A stretch of 12,046 nt of DNA. Source: an uncultured Porphyromonas sp. Lineage in GTDB: Bacteria > Bacteroidota > Bacteroidia > Bacteroidales > Porphyromonadaceae. Position numbers and translations under genes: made by a program. The stretch spans positions 1 through 12,046 of the forward strand of contig NZ_CAKRLH010000035.1 in the NCBI RefSeq assembly GCF_934359325.1. Direction: 5' to 3'. Every line of letters begins with the position of its first letter. Position 1 is the stretch's first letter. Positions 1-8,285 of the stretch are shown here, piece after piece. Under the pieces are notes generated by a model. The model saw nothing but the letters and a program-made list of their open reading frames with translations, was not told the origin of the DNA and searched no databases.

Positions 1-2395
1 TGAGGGAGAGCACGCCATCGTGTAGCTTGGCGGAGACGACCTGACCGGCTGAGGAGGTGACCGAGTAGGTCAGCTTATGACCATCGGGATCAGTGATGCA
101 GTCTCCGAGAGAGATGGTCTGCTCACGGCCTATCGGGAGGTAGGCGAGCGTGATCGGCTTGGAGAGCACGGGGGCAGAGTTGAGGTAGACCTCGTAGGAG
201 ATCTTCACCTCCGTCTCGGCACCATACTGATCCCTGACGACTACTGAGAAGTCGTGCTTACCGACGGAACCTCTTGCCGAGAGATCGACGAGGATCGTCT
301 CCTCCTCTCTCGTGGCAGTGATGCCGAGGAGGTCGCCCTTCATGGTGTAGGACCAAGTGTGACCCTCGGGGTCGGCCACCCTGAGGAGCAGACGAGCGGT
401 TTCACTACCGGCGAGGCGGATCTCCTTAGGTCCCTCGACGGTCACCTCGGGGGCGGCATTGTCGAGCGTAGAGGAGGAGAAGAAGGTGGGAGCTGCCTCA
501 TTGCCCCAGCGGTCTACCGCCACTATCGCGTAGTGGTAGCCCTGATTAATCGAGAGGTTGCGACTGGTATAGGAGACCTTTTCGCCCACATTATACTTCA
601 GTCCGAAGACCTTGGTAGATTTCGCACTCTTGTAGGTAGAGGCGGTGAGAGGCTCCTTATCGCTGTAGTAGATGACGTAGTAGCTTGCGGTACGATCATC
701 CGGGTCTGCGACGGCAGGGAAGGTGATGGTCAGGTCGGTATATCCCGGCTCTGCCTCTACGTCCTTGACCTGCTCAGGAGCCTTGGAGGTATCGCTGTCG
801 AGCGCACGAGCAGCATCGAGGTACCCGGCACCGAGGATGCCCTCAAATCCGGGATTGTACTCGTCAATGTCCGCCGGGCGGAGTGCAGAGAGGAGGCGAC
901 GCTTACAGTCAGCGTTCGTGAAGCCACGTCCGCCATACTTGGAGACGATCAGCCCGGTCACACCACTGGCGTGAGGACAGGCCATCGAGGTCCCCTGCAT
1001 GAATTCGTAGTAACTCTGTGCAGCGAGGATTGTTCCCTCGTCGTCCACCTTCTTCTGCACCGAGGTGCTGTAGATCTGTCCGCCGGGATAGTGAAGGTCA
1101 CCACCAGGGCACATCAGCTTGATCCACTCGCCACGATTGGTGTAGTACGCCTTCTTCCAGTCGGGAGCCATGGCGGAGATGGTCACCACCGGACCGTAAG
1201 CGGCGGGGTAGGACATATCATCCGAGGACTCATTACCGGCAGCAAAGAGTACCACCCCACCCTTCATCGGGGAGTCGGGCAGCTGATTGCCATCGGCATC
1301 GCAGCCGGCACAGTCGATGAAGTAGTCGATCGCGGCCTTGAGCGAGGGGGACATAAACTTGGATCCACCCCAGGAATTCTGCGCAATGACGGCGCCATGA
1401 TTGGCAGCGTAGACAAAGGCGCGCTCAAAGGCCTGACCATTCTTTCGCCCAAAGGCATCGCAGACCATGATCCGCACACCAGTGTCGGGACTGCCATTAC
1501 CACCGGCGACACCGGAGACGCCGATGCCGTTGTTATTCACCGCAGCGATAACACCCGCCACGTGCGTGCCGTGGGCGTCGTAAGCAATATTGGCATCCTC
1601 GTCGGCAAAGTTGTACCCGTGGATATCGTCCTTGTACTCGCCCTGACCGGGACTCGGATTGACCCAGATATTCTGAGCCAAGTCCTCATGCTCATAGTAG
1701 ACACCACCATCGATGACAGCCACGATGACGGAGGGGTCTCCGGTCTCCTGCTTCCACGCCTCGAAGAGATTGAGATCAGCGCCCTTGAGCGACTTGAGTC
1801 CCGAGCCTGTATTGTGGTAGTGCCACTGCTTGGGGAGGTAGGGGTCGTTGAAGGGCATCACATCCTTCTCGTCACGCTCGGAGTCAAAGCCGTAGGCTCT
1901 CAGAGGGAAGAATACCGGCTCATCCATCGTCCGGTAGAGAGGCACCTGCTCCACCAGATCCACTCCGGGGAGATCGGCGACCTGAGAAGCAGAGCGGAGT
2001 GTAGTGCTCTCACCGGCACTCTCATCGAGGATAATGTCGTACCAGAGGTGTAGCCCCGCCCGGCGCATACGCTTCTCATAGGCAGGCTCCATGATGAAGA
2101 CCGGACGCACCTCGCGGGCACCGATACTCCGGAGGAGATCGCTCATAGACTCATCGGAGCTCCGTAGCGCAGGATCATCAGCACGGAGGGCGCGGGTACC
2201 GATCTTATCGGCCAGGTCGGGCGTCAGTCGGACGCGGACGAGACCGGGGACCGTCGCCCCCTGACCTGCCGGATCGACCTCGGCAGACTGCTCAGGCTCC
2301 TCGGGGTCGAGTGCCGTCCTGTCGGAGCAGGAGGCAAGACCGAGACCAAGGGTAAGGAAGAGGGCTAAGAGCCCCATACTTGACATCTGTCTCAT
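1..2395 (-). CDS. Subtilisin-like (S8) serine protease lipoprotein, 3' end beyond window
   Basis: This gene encodes a secreted peptidase of the subtilase family. It is open from ATG at 2395 to the left edge (798 codons) with no stop, so the C-terminus is missing. The N-terminus is a lipoprotein signal with lipobox LASC and lipidated Cys23. Residues about 45-200 look like a propeptide region. The protease domain (about 215-500) has the full catalytic triad: Asp229 in VIDGG, His275 in HGTHVAG and Ser470 in GTSMACPHASG. The oxyanion-hole Asn388 sits in AAGNES. An Fn3-like domain follows (about 537-640), then at least two cadherin- or Ig-like repeats (about 645-735 and 740 onward). The start is fixed by the signal peptide and by overlap with the preceding gene: its ATG shares bases with that gene's TGA (ATGA), which suggests coupled translation. 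It is therefore the third gene of the BACON lipoprotein operon. The protease assignment is firm; the substrate is unknown, and whether a type IX sorting domain follows cannot be seen here. Confidence 0.93.
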   Translation of the reverse strand, partial: MRQMSSMGLLALFLTLGLGLASCSDRTALDPEEPEQSAEVDPAGQGATVPGLVRVRLTPDLADKIGTRALRADDPALRSSDESMSDLLRSIGAREVRPVFIMEPAYEKRMRRAGLHLWYDIILDESAGESTTLRSASQVADLPGVDLVEQVPLYRTMDEPVFFPLRAYGFDSERDEKDVMPFNDPYLPKQWHYHNTGSGLKSLKGADLNLFEAWKQETGDPSVIVAVIDGGVYYEHEDLAQNIWVNPSPGQGEYKDDIHGYNFADEDANIAYDAHGTHVAGVIAAVNNNGIGVSGVAGGNGSPDTGVRIMVCDAFGRKNGQAFERAFVYAANHGAVIAQNSWGGSKFMSPSLKAAIDYFIDCAGCDADGNQLPDSPMKGGVVLFAAGNESSDDMSYPAAYGPVVTISAMAPDWKKAYYTNRGEWIKLMCPGGDLHYPGGQIYSTSVQKKVDDEGTILAAQSYYEFMQGTSMACPHASGVTGLIVSKYGGRGFTNADCKRRLLSALRPADIDEYNPGFEGILGAGYLDAARALDSDTSKAPEQVKDVEAEPGYTDLTITFPAVADPDDRTASYYVIYYSDKEPLTASTYKSAKSTKVFGLKYNVGEKVSYTSRNLSINQGYHYAIVAVDRWGNEAAPTFFSSSTLDNAAPEVTVEGPKEIRLAGSETARLLLRVADPEGHTWSYTMKGDLLGITATREEETILVDLSARGSVGKHDFSVVVRDQYGAETEVKISYEVYLNSAPVLSKPITLAYLPIGREQTISLGDCITDPDGHKLTYSVTSSAGQVVSAKLHDGVLSL

Positions 2396-3948
2396 TTCCA
2401 TAGCTTCTTCATCTGAGTCATCTTATGGTCGAGAGCGCTCGTCTGTGTATTGGAGGCCTCGTAGGGCAACATCATGATGACGAGCGACGGATCCTCCTCG
2501 CCCTGGAAATGTGCAAATTGGGTCCTCATCTGGACACCCTTAGAGGCATTGACAAAGACGTCCATCTTGCCGTCAGAGGTCTTGCCGTTGTACTTGAATC
2601 CATCCTTCTCACAGAGGGCAAGGAACTCCTCAGTGATATTGAGACGGCCGTTGTACTCCCAGTAGACCAGATTGATGTCAGACCACTCCTGGAAGGTAGC
2701 CAGGAGGATGCCGACCTTCTGCTTCTTAGCATCCCATGTGAGATAGTAGTTGCGCGACTTGATCTGCTTGCTGCCGGGCACCTTGTACTCGAAGTAGCAG
2801 AGACCATTCGCATCGTCATACTGGTCGGCATCGGGATAGTAGACACCGCCATTCTCCTGCTCGTATTTCTGTACCTCGCTGTAGTCGGCACCAAATGCGA
2901 CGGGGATGTAGGGGATCTTGTCGAAGGTCTTGTAAGCCTGCGGCTGCTTCGGGATGTAGATGTACTCGATATTGGGGTCGTAGGTGTGGTCCTTGATGGA
3001 GGCTACGACGCGATTGCTGGGATTGAAGTAGCGCAGCTTGCCCTGCTTCTCCGTGAAGCCCTCAGCGAGGAGTGCAGAGTCGATGACATGCATGGTCTCC
3101 TCTGTGATCATCGTCTCGCCATCCTCATCGGTGGTCGTGTAGTCGGCGGCGATGTAAGCCTGTGCGGCAGTCATCACACCCTTGGTGGAGAAGGAGTAGG
3201 CTATCTGACTCATCATCGGGCTGGTGGTCGTGAAAGTGACAGAGCCGGTGAGCGTCTGCTTGATCATGCTCCTGCGCTCCATCTCGAAGCGGGAGATGAG
3301 GCTCATGGTGCCGTACTCGAAGTCAATGTAGGGCAGGAGGAAGAGCGGCCACTCCTTCTGCTTCACCGGTACGGATACTGTGCCGGTCTCTCCCTCTACC
3401 TGGAAGATGAGCTCGCTCTGACGCGCACCGCCACTCTTATTAGACTCTGCGCGGAGGATTACCTCCTTCTTCCACGGGAGGGAGGTGACCTGGATCCAGT
3501 CGGTGGCTGAGGTGCAGGTCCAGCCCTCGCCATTGACGCGGACACTGATGGTAACCTCGCTGTCCCACGGCTCCAGTACGATCGCCTCCGGGACGGTGGT
3601 CACATCGAGGGCGTTGCCCTCCTGGGTCACCTTAAGAGCCTTGACTAAGTCTCCCGCCTGCACGAGGACGACGGCATCACGCTGGCCGATCACCTTATTC
3701 TCATCATAGACCAGCTTGACGGACTTACCCTCAGGTACCGCAGTGATCCAGTCTCTATTGCTGATGGCGACGACGGACTCCTCATTGGTCTGCACGCTGA
3801 CGACCAGCTCGCCCTTGTCCTTGGTGAGGCGTACTTCCGGCTTGTCGAGCTCGAGCATGGTCGGCTCCTTCTCTAAGCTCTCAGGCGTACATCCGAAGCA
3901 GAGGAGTGCCGTGAGGAGCGATGCAAGTATATATAGTGATTTATTCAT
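2392..3948 (-). CDS. BACON-domain lipoprotein with C-terminal domain of unknown function (paralogue 2)
   Basis: This is a predicted envelope lipoprotein of 518 residues. The signal peptide ends in lipobox CFGC with Cys20. Two tandem BACON-type beta-sandwich domains follow (about 32-110 and 118-198), recognisable by the core DWITA and DWIQV blocks and closing strands ending VTQEG and VKQKE. BACON modules are usually ligand- or glycan-binding or spacer domains of Bacteroidota surface proteins. From about residue 200 to the end is a domain I do not recognise, starting FLLPYIDFE. The upstream neighbour (3973-5490) carries a recognisable homologue of this whole architecture, so the two are diverged tandem duplicates. 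The gap to that neighbour is 24 bp, and the stop codon overlaps the protease start, so all three genes are probably one operon. No catalytic motif is evident. A binding or accessory role for the protease is an inference from context only. Confidence 0.9.
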   Translation of the reverse strand: MNKSLYILASLLTALLCFGCTPESLEKEPTMLELDKPEVRLTKDKGELVVSVQTNEESVVAISNRDWITAVPEGKSVKLVYDENKVIGQRDAVVLVQAGDLVKALKVTQEGNALDVTTVPEAIVLEPWDSEVTISVRVNGEGWTCTSATDWIQVTSLPWKKEVILRAESNKSGGARQSELIFQVEGETGTVSVPVKQKEWPLFLLPYIDFEYGTMSLISRFEMERRSMIKQTLTGSVTFTTTSPMMSQIAYSFSTKGVMTAAQAYIAADYTTTDEDGETMITEETMHVIDSALLAEGFTEKQGKLRYFNPSNRVVASIKDHTYDPNIEYIYIPKQPQAYKTFDKIPYIPVAFGADYSEVQKYEQENGGVYYPDADQYDDANGLCYFEYKVPGSKQIKSRNYYLTWDAKKQKVGILLATFQEWSDINLVYWEYNGRLNITEEFLALCEKDGFKYNGKTSDGKMDVFVNASKGVQMRTQFAHFQGEEDPSLVIMMLPYEASNTQTSALDHKMTQMKKLWK

Positions 3949-3972
3949 GATCTGATTATGTCGTATGGTGGT

Positions 3973-5490
3973 TTACTTACGGTTGGTTTTGTGAGCAATC
4001 ATCTTGGTTCCCGGATTGATCTGCAGGACGATGATCGGCTTGGGATCTCCGAAGAACTTCTTACACTGAGCACCTAAGGTCAGCCCCTTCTCCTTGGAGA
4101 CAAAGACATAGACATGCTCGAGGATGTTGTACTCCTCGAAGTGGAAGCCCTCCCTCTCGCAGAGCTCCATAAATTCGTTGGTCGGCGTGAAGTACCCCTT
4201 ATAGTTCCAGAATCCTCTATCCGTGTCGAGGAAGTACTGACGGGTCTTCTCGAGCTGATAGATGCCGCTCTTCTTATCCTGATGGAAGAGATAGAGCCGC
4301 CCATCGGCCTCGTACTTACCCGGAGGAGTGACAAACTCGTACTCATCCTCATAATTGTAGGTCTCCTCGCCGCCTACGCTGTCCTCATACTTCTTCACCT
4401 CTTCCTTCGTGATGCCAAAGTCGGTCAGTCCGAGTGGCAGAGTCTCAAAGGTAGGCATTGCTGCGGGCTGCTCCGGCTTGTAGGAGAAGAGGAGGTGTGG
4501 CGTATTCTTGAAGAAAGGCTTGATCTCTACTGTCAGATTGCGCTTATCCTTGTGGCGGAAGGTATTCTCATCCACCTGCTCAGTGAAGCCATTCTCCTTG
4601 AGGAAGCTGATCAGCTCCAGGCGCGCCTCACCGAGGAGGAGCTGCGTCGAGGAGGCATCCACCTGAGCATACAGGTAGGCCCCACCCGCATAGATCGTAT
4701 ATACGACACGAGGGAAGGCGCTGCTCGTGGTGGAGAAGGTGAAGAAACGCTCACTCTCGTCCTCGATCGCCCCACCCCTCTTCTCCTCGAAGAGCTGGAT
4801 GTCGGGTCTTGTAGCACTCTCGAAGTTCATATAGGGGAGTATAAACCAGTCTACCCCACTCTGAGACACGCGTATCTCAGCTCCCCCGCTGCTCTCACCC
4901 TGCAGGGTGATCATGATCTTGCCCTCGCGCGGCTCGCGATTGCGGTTGGGTGCCACGCGGACATCGATCCGCTTGGCGACGGGATAGGGCGTAACGGTGA
5001 TCCACTCATCGTCACTCTTGGCAGTCCAGAGGTCGGTCCCGCTCTCCACATCGATGGAGCGGGTCTCGCCCCACTGACTGATCGAGAGCTCACTCGAGCC
5101 GGCACTACTACCGGCATGAGCTATGATCACCTCCGTGCCCTTACCCTGCATGATGGTGAGCTGGCGACGCACACCGGATGCCGTCACGACGACGGACCCC
5201 AGACGCGCATCGGAGGTGGGATTAGCCTCCGCACTGATGAGGAGGGTGTGGTCATCTTTCTTGGTGACCGAGATCCAGCTATTGGCGGTATAGCAGCTCC
5301 AGTCGGAGGCATCCGTCGTCACACCGATCTCGCGAGACACCTTACCCGGATCGAGTGAGACTATCCCTACCTCCGAGAGGGTCAGGCTCGCCGTCTCACT
5401 CAGCTCGTCACCGATCGTGCATCCTGTCTGTAGGAGGAGCAGGAGGATCGGCAGCAGCACCAGGAGTTTTTTTGGTTTACAGCGATTCAT
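3973..5490 (-). CDS. BACON-domain lipoprotein with C-terminal domain of unknown function (paralogue 1)
   Basis: First gene of the operon, 505 residues. A basic N-terminus and a run of leucines lead to lipobox QTGC with Cys24, so it is a predicted lipoprotein. BACON-like domains lie at about 35-117 (core SWISV, ending IMQGK) and about 134-212 (core EWITV, ending VSQSG). The C-terminal region (about 213-505) opens WFILPYMNFE and matches the next gene's C-terminal region in several blocks: an ENGFTE / AEGFTE segment, an acidic Tyr-rich stretch around a KYE..GG motif, a YFLDTDRGFWNYKG / LVYWEYNG segment, and ELCEREGF / ALCEKDGF. That shared domain is not one I can name. The ATG at 5490 is preferred because it gives a clean signal peptide and lies about 85 nt downstream of a TACATTTG -7 box. 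Likely location is the outer membrane or cell surface; ligand unknown. Confidence 0.9.
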   Translation of the reverse strand: MNRCKPKKLLVLLPILLLLLQTGCTIGDELSETASLTLSEVGIVSLDPGKVSREIGVTTDASDWSCYTANSWISVTKKDDHTLLISAEANPTSDARLGSVVVTASGVRRQLTIMQGKGTEVIIAHAGSSAGSSELSISQWGETRSIDVESGTDLWTAKSDDEWITVTPYPVAKRIDVRVAPNRNREPREGKIMITLQGESSGGAEIRVSQSGVDWFILPYMNFESATRPDIQLFEEKRGGAIEDESERFFTFSTTSSAFPRVVYTIYAGGAYLYAQVDASSTQLLLGEARLELISFLKENGFTEQVDENTFRHKDKRNLTVEIKPFFKNTPHLLFSYKPEQPAAMPTFETLPLGLTDFGITKEEVKKYEDSVGGEETYNYEDEYEFVTPPGKYEADGRLYLFHQDKKSGIYQLEKTRQYFLDTDRGFWNYKGYFTPTNEFMELCEREGFHFEEYNILEHVYVFVSKEKGLTLGAQCKKFFGDPKPIIVLQINPGTKMIAHKTNRK

Positions 5491-5574
5491 AATAATGTAT
5501 TAAGTGAGTAATAAAAAGGTTCGCATTGGTGTCCGACAGAGCGATCGAAATGCCTCGCACCAAGCTTCACGACA

Positions 5575-5582
5575 CAAATGTA
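5575..5582 (-). promoter_or_regulatory. Bacteroidota-type -7 box (TACATTTG) of the lipoprotein operon
   Basis: On the minus strand this reads TACATTTG, a perfect match to the TAnnTTTG -7 consensus used by the primary sigma factor of Bacteroidota. It would start transcription about 80 nt before the first BACON lipoprotein gene. No convincing TTTG -33 element lies at the usual distance, so the call rests on the -7 box and its position. Confidence 0.55.
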
Positions 5583-5743
5583 CGGACTATTATCGGATCA
5601 GTTGCTCACTCCGGATGACATTTTTTCTGATTTCATTTGTTTATTCTTCACTTTGGTTGCAAACAAACTTACTTCTCTTTTTTTTCGCCAAAAAGAATAT
5701 TATTCTTCAATTAGAGGTATAAATTCGGTACGAAGTATCTACC
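5583..5743. other. AT-rich spacer between the lipoprotein operon promoter and the terminator
   Basis: This stretch has no gene. The short open frames crossing it have no recognisable content and are rich in homopolymeric T. It is the upstream flank of the lipoprotein operon promoter. I see no repeat, structured RNA or clear operator in it. Confidence 0.5.
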
Positions 5744-5792
5744 AAAAAAGGCGTCCGAGGGACTTTACATGTTCCTCGGACGCCTTTTTTTT
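5744..5792 (-). terminator. Strong intrinsic terminator after the acyl-CoA synthetase gene
   Basis: An 11-bp perfect GC-rich stem (GGCGTCCGAGG at 5750-5760 with CCTCGGACGCC at 5774-5784) has a 13-nt loop. It is flanked by an A-run (5744-5749) on the left and an 8-nt T-run on the right. On the minus strand it starts about 15 nt after the synthetase stop codon. Because it has an A-run on one side and a T-run on the other, it could stop transcription from both directions. It insulates the downstream lipoprotein operon, whose promoter lies further left. Confidence 0.92.
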
Positions 5793-5806
5793 GCTCTCTC
5801 CGGAGA

Positions 5807-7642
5807 TCAGAGCTCGGGCTTGTCGTCTACCGAGTAGCCGTACATGGAGTCAATCTCGGGCGTGTAGCGCTCGATGATATGCGCCCGACGGATCTTCATC
5901 GTCGAGGTGAGGAGTCCGTTCTCTACCGAGAAGGGCTCTGTCAGCAGCACAAAGCGCCGCACCTGCTCGTAGTCGGCCTGCTCACGGAGCGTCTCATTGA
6001 TATGCTCCTTGACGATCCTCTGCGCCTCCTCGCTCGCTGCCAGCTCCTTCGGATCGGTCGGCGCTCCCTCGCCCATCAGCTCACTCAGCACCTTATAGTC
6101 CGGCACCACGAGAGCGGTGACGTAGTTTCGCTTATCGCCGATAGTAACCACCTGGCTGAAGAGTTCGTCCTGCAGGATCTGCCCCTCGAGGAAGTTCGGA
6201 GCGATGTACTTCCCGTTGCTGGTCTTGTAGAGATCCTTCTTCCTCTCGATGTAGAAGAGATTCCGCTTCTCATCGATCCGGCCGAGGTCCCCCGTGCGGA
6301 AAAATCCATCGGCCGTAAAGACCTTCGCATTCTCCTCCGGACGCTTGTAGTATCCCGGCGTGATGGTATCACCCCGCACCAGTATCTCGCCCCCCTCCGA
6401 CTCATCGATCCTCACCTCCACCGGGTCGATGACACGCCCCACGGAGCTGATCACGAAGTCACCCTGACGACTGAAGGATACCGATGCCGTCGTTTCCGTC
6501 AGGCCATACCCGTACATGATCGGGATGCCCATCGAGAGGAGCGATCGGTAGACGTGCTCATTGAGTGCCGCCCCGGAGGTGGGGAAGACCAGCCCCCGGT
6601 CGATGCCGAGCTTCTTCTTGATCGTGTGGAAGAAGATGTTGTCGTAAAACTTGTACTGCAGCTTCCGAAAGAAAGGCGCCCTCCGCCCCGTCGAGATATA
6701 CTTCTCCTGATAGGCAGTCGCCACGCTCATCGACCGTCGAGCCACGCTCTGGAGCGACTTAGGCGCCTCCCGTACGTACTTCATCAGCCCCTGATGCAGC
6801 TTCTCCCAGAGGCGCGGCACGCTGCACATAAAGTGCGGATGCACCTCCTTGAGGGAGTGGAAGAGCGAGCGGGCATTCTCATTCACTGCTATCGTCACCC
6901 CGCACTGCAGGCAGAGGAGGCTAAACATTTTCTCAAAGATATGTGCCAGCGGCAGGAACATCAGCGACACCCTGCCCGGCTTCATGCCCTCGATCACCAA
7001 GTGCGCCTTGATGGCGGTGATGATATTGCGCTGTGTGAGCGGAACCCCCTTAGATGTACCGGTGGTACCACTCGTGTAGAGGATAAAGGCGATGTCGTCG
7101 AGGCTGTAGTCTGCCATCCGCTCCTTGATCTCCGCCCGATACCGCTCATACTCGGCATCCTCCATCCGGAGGAAGTCATCCAGTCTCGTGCCGTCGAAGG
7201 GCCTTCTCTCGCTCGGCTCTATACAGACCACCGTGCAGTCGAGATCCTTCACCACCTCGCTCACCATGCTGTACTGCCGGTCGTCGCCCACGAAGATCAG
7301 CCTGATCTCCGCCTCCGTCACGATATGGCGGATCTCTCCGGCGGCGGAGCTGGCATAGATGGGGATGCTGAAGGCGCGGATCTGCTGCACGGCAAGGTCT
7401 AGGGCGAGGAATTCCGCCTTATTCTCCGACAAGATCGCCACCCCCTCCTGCGGACGGATCCCGAAGCGAAGGAGTGCCGCAGCCATCCGGTGCGTCAGGT
7501 CGGCAAAGGCCTGCTGGCTCATCTCATGCCACGTCCTGGAGGCATTATCGCGCAGGAGCAGGCAGGGGGCTGCCCCCCCGTAGCGCTCTACATTAGCATC
7601 CGGCAGCTGACACAGCGGATATATCTCAGGTGTATGGCTCAT
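5807..7642 (-). CDS. Long-chain fatty acid--CoA ligase (AMP-forming), adenylate-forming superfamily
   Basis: This 611-residue enzyme activates long-chain fatty acids with ATP and CoA, through an acyl-adenylate, to give acyl-CoA and AMP plus diphosphate. It is probably peripheral to the inner membrane. The adenylate-forming core motifs are complete: the P-loop YTSGTTGTSKG at 189-199, YGYGLTETTA at 377-386, the TGDLG motif with Asp452, and the hinge/A8 region IERKKDLYKTSNGKYI at 465-480. The C-terminal LLTSTMKIRR block supplies the expected catalytic Lys583. Length and motif style (long linker between the P-loop and LTETT blocks) fit the eukaryote-like long-chain ACSL/FAA branch common in Bacteroidota rather than short-chain acetyl-CoA synthetases. 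It is a single-gene unit with its own -7 box and terminator. It could serve exogenous fatty acid use or lipid remodelling; the sequence does not decide which. Exact substrate chain length is not visible. Confidence 0.93.
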   Translation of the reverse strand: MSHTPEIYPLCQLPDANVERYGGAAPCLLLRDNASRTWHEMSQQAFADLTHRMAAALLRFGIRPQEGVAILSENKAEFLALDLAVQQIRAFSIPIYASSAAGEIRHIVTEAEIRLIFVGDDRQYSMVSEVVKDLDCTVVCIEPSERRPFDGTRLDDFLRMEDAEYERYRAEIKERMADYSLDDIAFILYTSGTTGTSKGVPLTQRNIITAIKAHLVIEGMKPGRVSLMFLPLAHIFEKMFSLLCLQCGVTIAVNENARSLFHSLKEVHPHFMCSVPRLWEKLHQGLMKYVREAPKSLQSVARRSMSVATAYQEKYISTGRRAPFFRKLQYKFYDNIFFHTIKKKLGIDRGLVFPTSGAALNEHVYRSLLSMGIPIMYGYGLTETTASVSFSRQGDFVISSVGRVIDPVEVRIDESEGGEILVRGDTITPGYYKRPEENAKVFTADGFFRTGDLGRIDEKRNLFYIERKKDLYKTSNGKYIAPNFLEGQILQDELFSQVVTIGDKRNYVTALVVPDYKVLSELMGEGAPTDPKELAASEEAQRIVKEHINETLREQADYEQVRRFVLLTEPFSVENGLLTSTMKIRRAHIIERYTPEIDSMYGYSVDDKPEL

Positions 7643-7713
7643 AACTCTTATCAGATAGCTGAAGTTTCGTTCCTGTAGAGGTGTCTCTCCTTACGCAAAG
7701 CCCCTTACTGAGA

Positions 7714-7721
7714 CAAAGGTA
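7714..7721 (-). promoter_or_regulatory. Bacteroidota-type -7 box (TACCTTTG) of the acyl-CoA synthetase gene
   Basis: On the minus strand this reads TACCTTTG, a perfect TAnnTTTG match 71 bp before the synthetase ATG. A TTTG occurs just upstream, but too close to be the -33 element. This is the most plausible promoter for the monocistronic synthetase gene. Confidence 0.55.
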
Positions 7722-7761
7722 CACAAAAGTCCTATAGTGAGAATAATTACTCCCACCACCC

Positions 7762-8174
7762 CCAGGGGTGACGCACTTGAGCTCTACTGCAAAGAAGTGA
7801 TAATCCCTGCCGCTGTGCAATCCTGTCGACTGATCCCAGCCATGCTGCTACCGCATGCCGATCCCGCAGGGGCGAAGCCCCGGAGGGATCATCGCTTTTT
7901 AGACCGGGTGTCGAGGCACGTAGTGCCGAAGACCCCGGGAAACGACGATGCATTCAAGGTATACGACCCCGCCAGGGTGTCGCACATACCAGTCAGTCAA
8001 TCAGTGCGACACCCTAGCGGGGTCGCGGGATCGCTAGCAACGCCTGACCCCCGGGTCGTCGGGGCTACGCCCCTTGACCCGGGTCTAAAAAGCGGGCACC
8101 CCTGTCGGGGTGCATCGTTCACCACTCTTCACGATGAGTGGAGTGGCTCCAGTAACGCTCAAGTGCACCACCTC
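7762..8174 (-). repeat. MITE-like multi-hairpin element, copy 1 (inverted orientation)
   Basis: A non-coding element of about 410 bp. Its ends are imperfect terminal inverted repeats: on the left GGGTGACGCACTTGAG near 7765-7780, and on the right the complement of GGTGCACTTGAGCGTTACTGG near 8149-8169. Reading left to right it holds five stem-loops. The first is a GATCCC/GGGATC stem with inner GGGGC-GCCCC (7859-7890). The second is a CCGGG-outer stem around GGCAC-GTGCC (about 7905-7940). The third is a 21-bp hairpin at 7965-7985/8004-8024 with one mismatch and an 18-nt loop. The fourth has a CCCGGGTC/GACCCGGG outer stem around GGGGC-GCCCC (about 8048-8083). The last is GCACCCC/GGGGTGC near 8095-8113. 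The same modules occur in reverse order and orientation in copy 2, so this copy is inverted relative to it. The open frames crossing it have no protein-like content. It lies between the synthetase promoter and the ATPase gene. No transposase is encoded. Confidence 0.8.
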
Positions 8175-8226
8175 TTCCTACCCCATCCAAGCCTATTAGG
8201 CGATATGCCCAACAATCGCTATAATT

Positions 8227-8282
8227 GCACTATTAACTAAGGAAAAGTGTGATTTTTGACACTTTTCCGTACTTAAAAGTGT
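8227..8282 (+). promoter_or_regulatory. Palindromic AAAAGTGT/ACACTTTT half-site array before the ATPase gene
   Basis: Half-sites are evenly phased: a weak GCACTATT at 8227, AAAAGTGT at 8243, ACACTTTT at 8259 and AAAAGTGT at 8275, each starting 16 bp after the previous one. The centre is a perfect 10-bp inverted repeat (GGAAAAGTGT at 8241-8250, ACACTTTTCC at 8259-8268), and the flanks extend it as an imperfect palindrome. The array ends 3 bp before the ATPase ATG. A weak TATAATTG (8220-8227) could be a -7 box, in which case the array would lie in the 5' leader. An operator bound by a dimeric or oligomeric protein, or a leader hairpin, would both fit. A related array lies after the gene at 9685-9741. 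Confidence 0.65.
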
Positions 8283-8285
8283 ATT

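Noticed and set aside
254..2053. 599-codon plus-strand open frame
   Set aside because: It is a shadow of the minus-strand subtilase gene, which has a signal peptide and complete catalytic motifs; the plus-strand translation has no recognisable domain.
2425..3510. 361-codon plus-strand open frame, and a similar one at 4114-5358
   Set aside because: Both lie antisense to BACON lipoprotein genes and arise from GC-rich codon bias; the translations are low-complexity Leu/Val/Gly/Asp-rich with no motif.
5879..7402. 507-codon plus-strand open frame
   Set aside because: It is antisense to the acyl-CoA synthetase, whose motifs are intact; the plus-strand product is Arg/Leu/His-rich and unrecognisable.
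7737..8240. 167-codon frame across repeat copy 1, and similar frames across copies 2 and 3 (9942-10238, 11733-11918)
   Set aside because: They translate the hairpin stems. Similar peptides appear because the repeats share DNA, and the frames differ between copies, so they are not conserved proteins.
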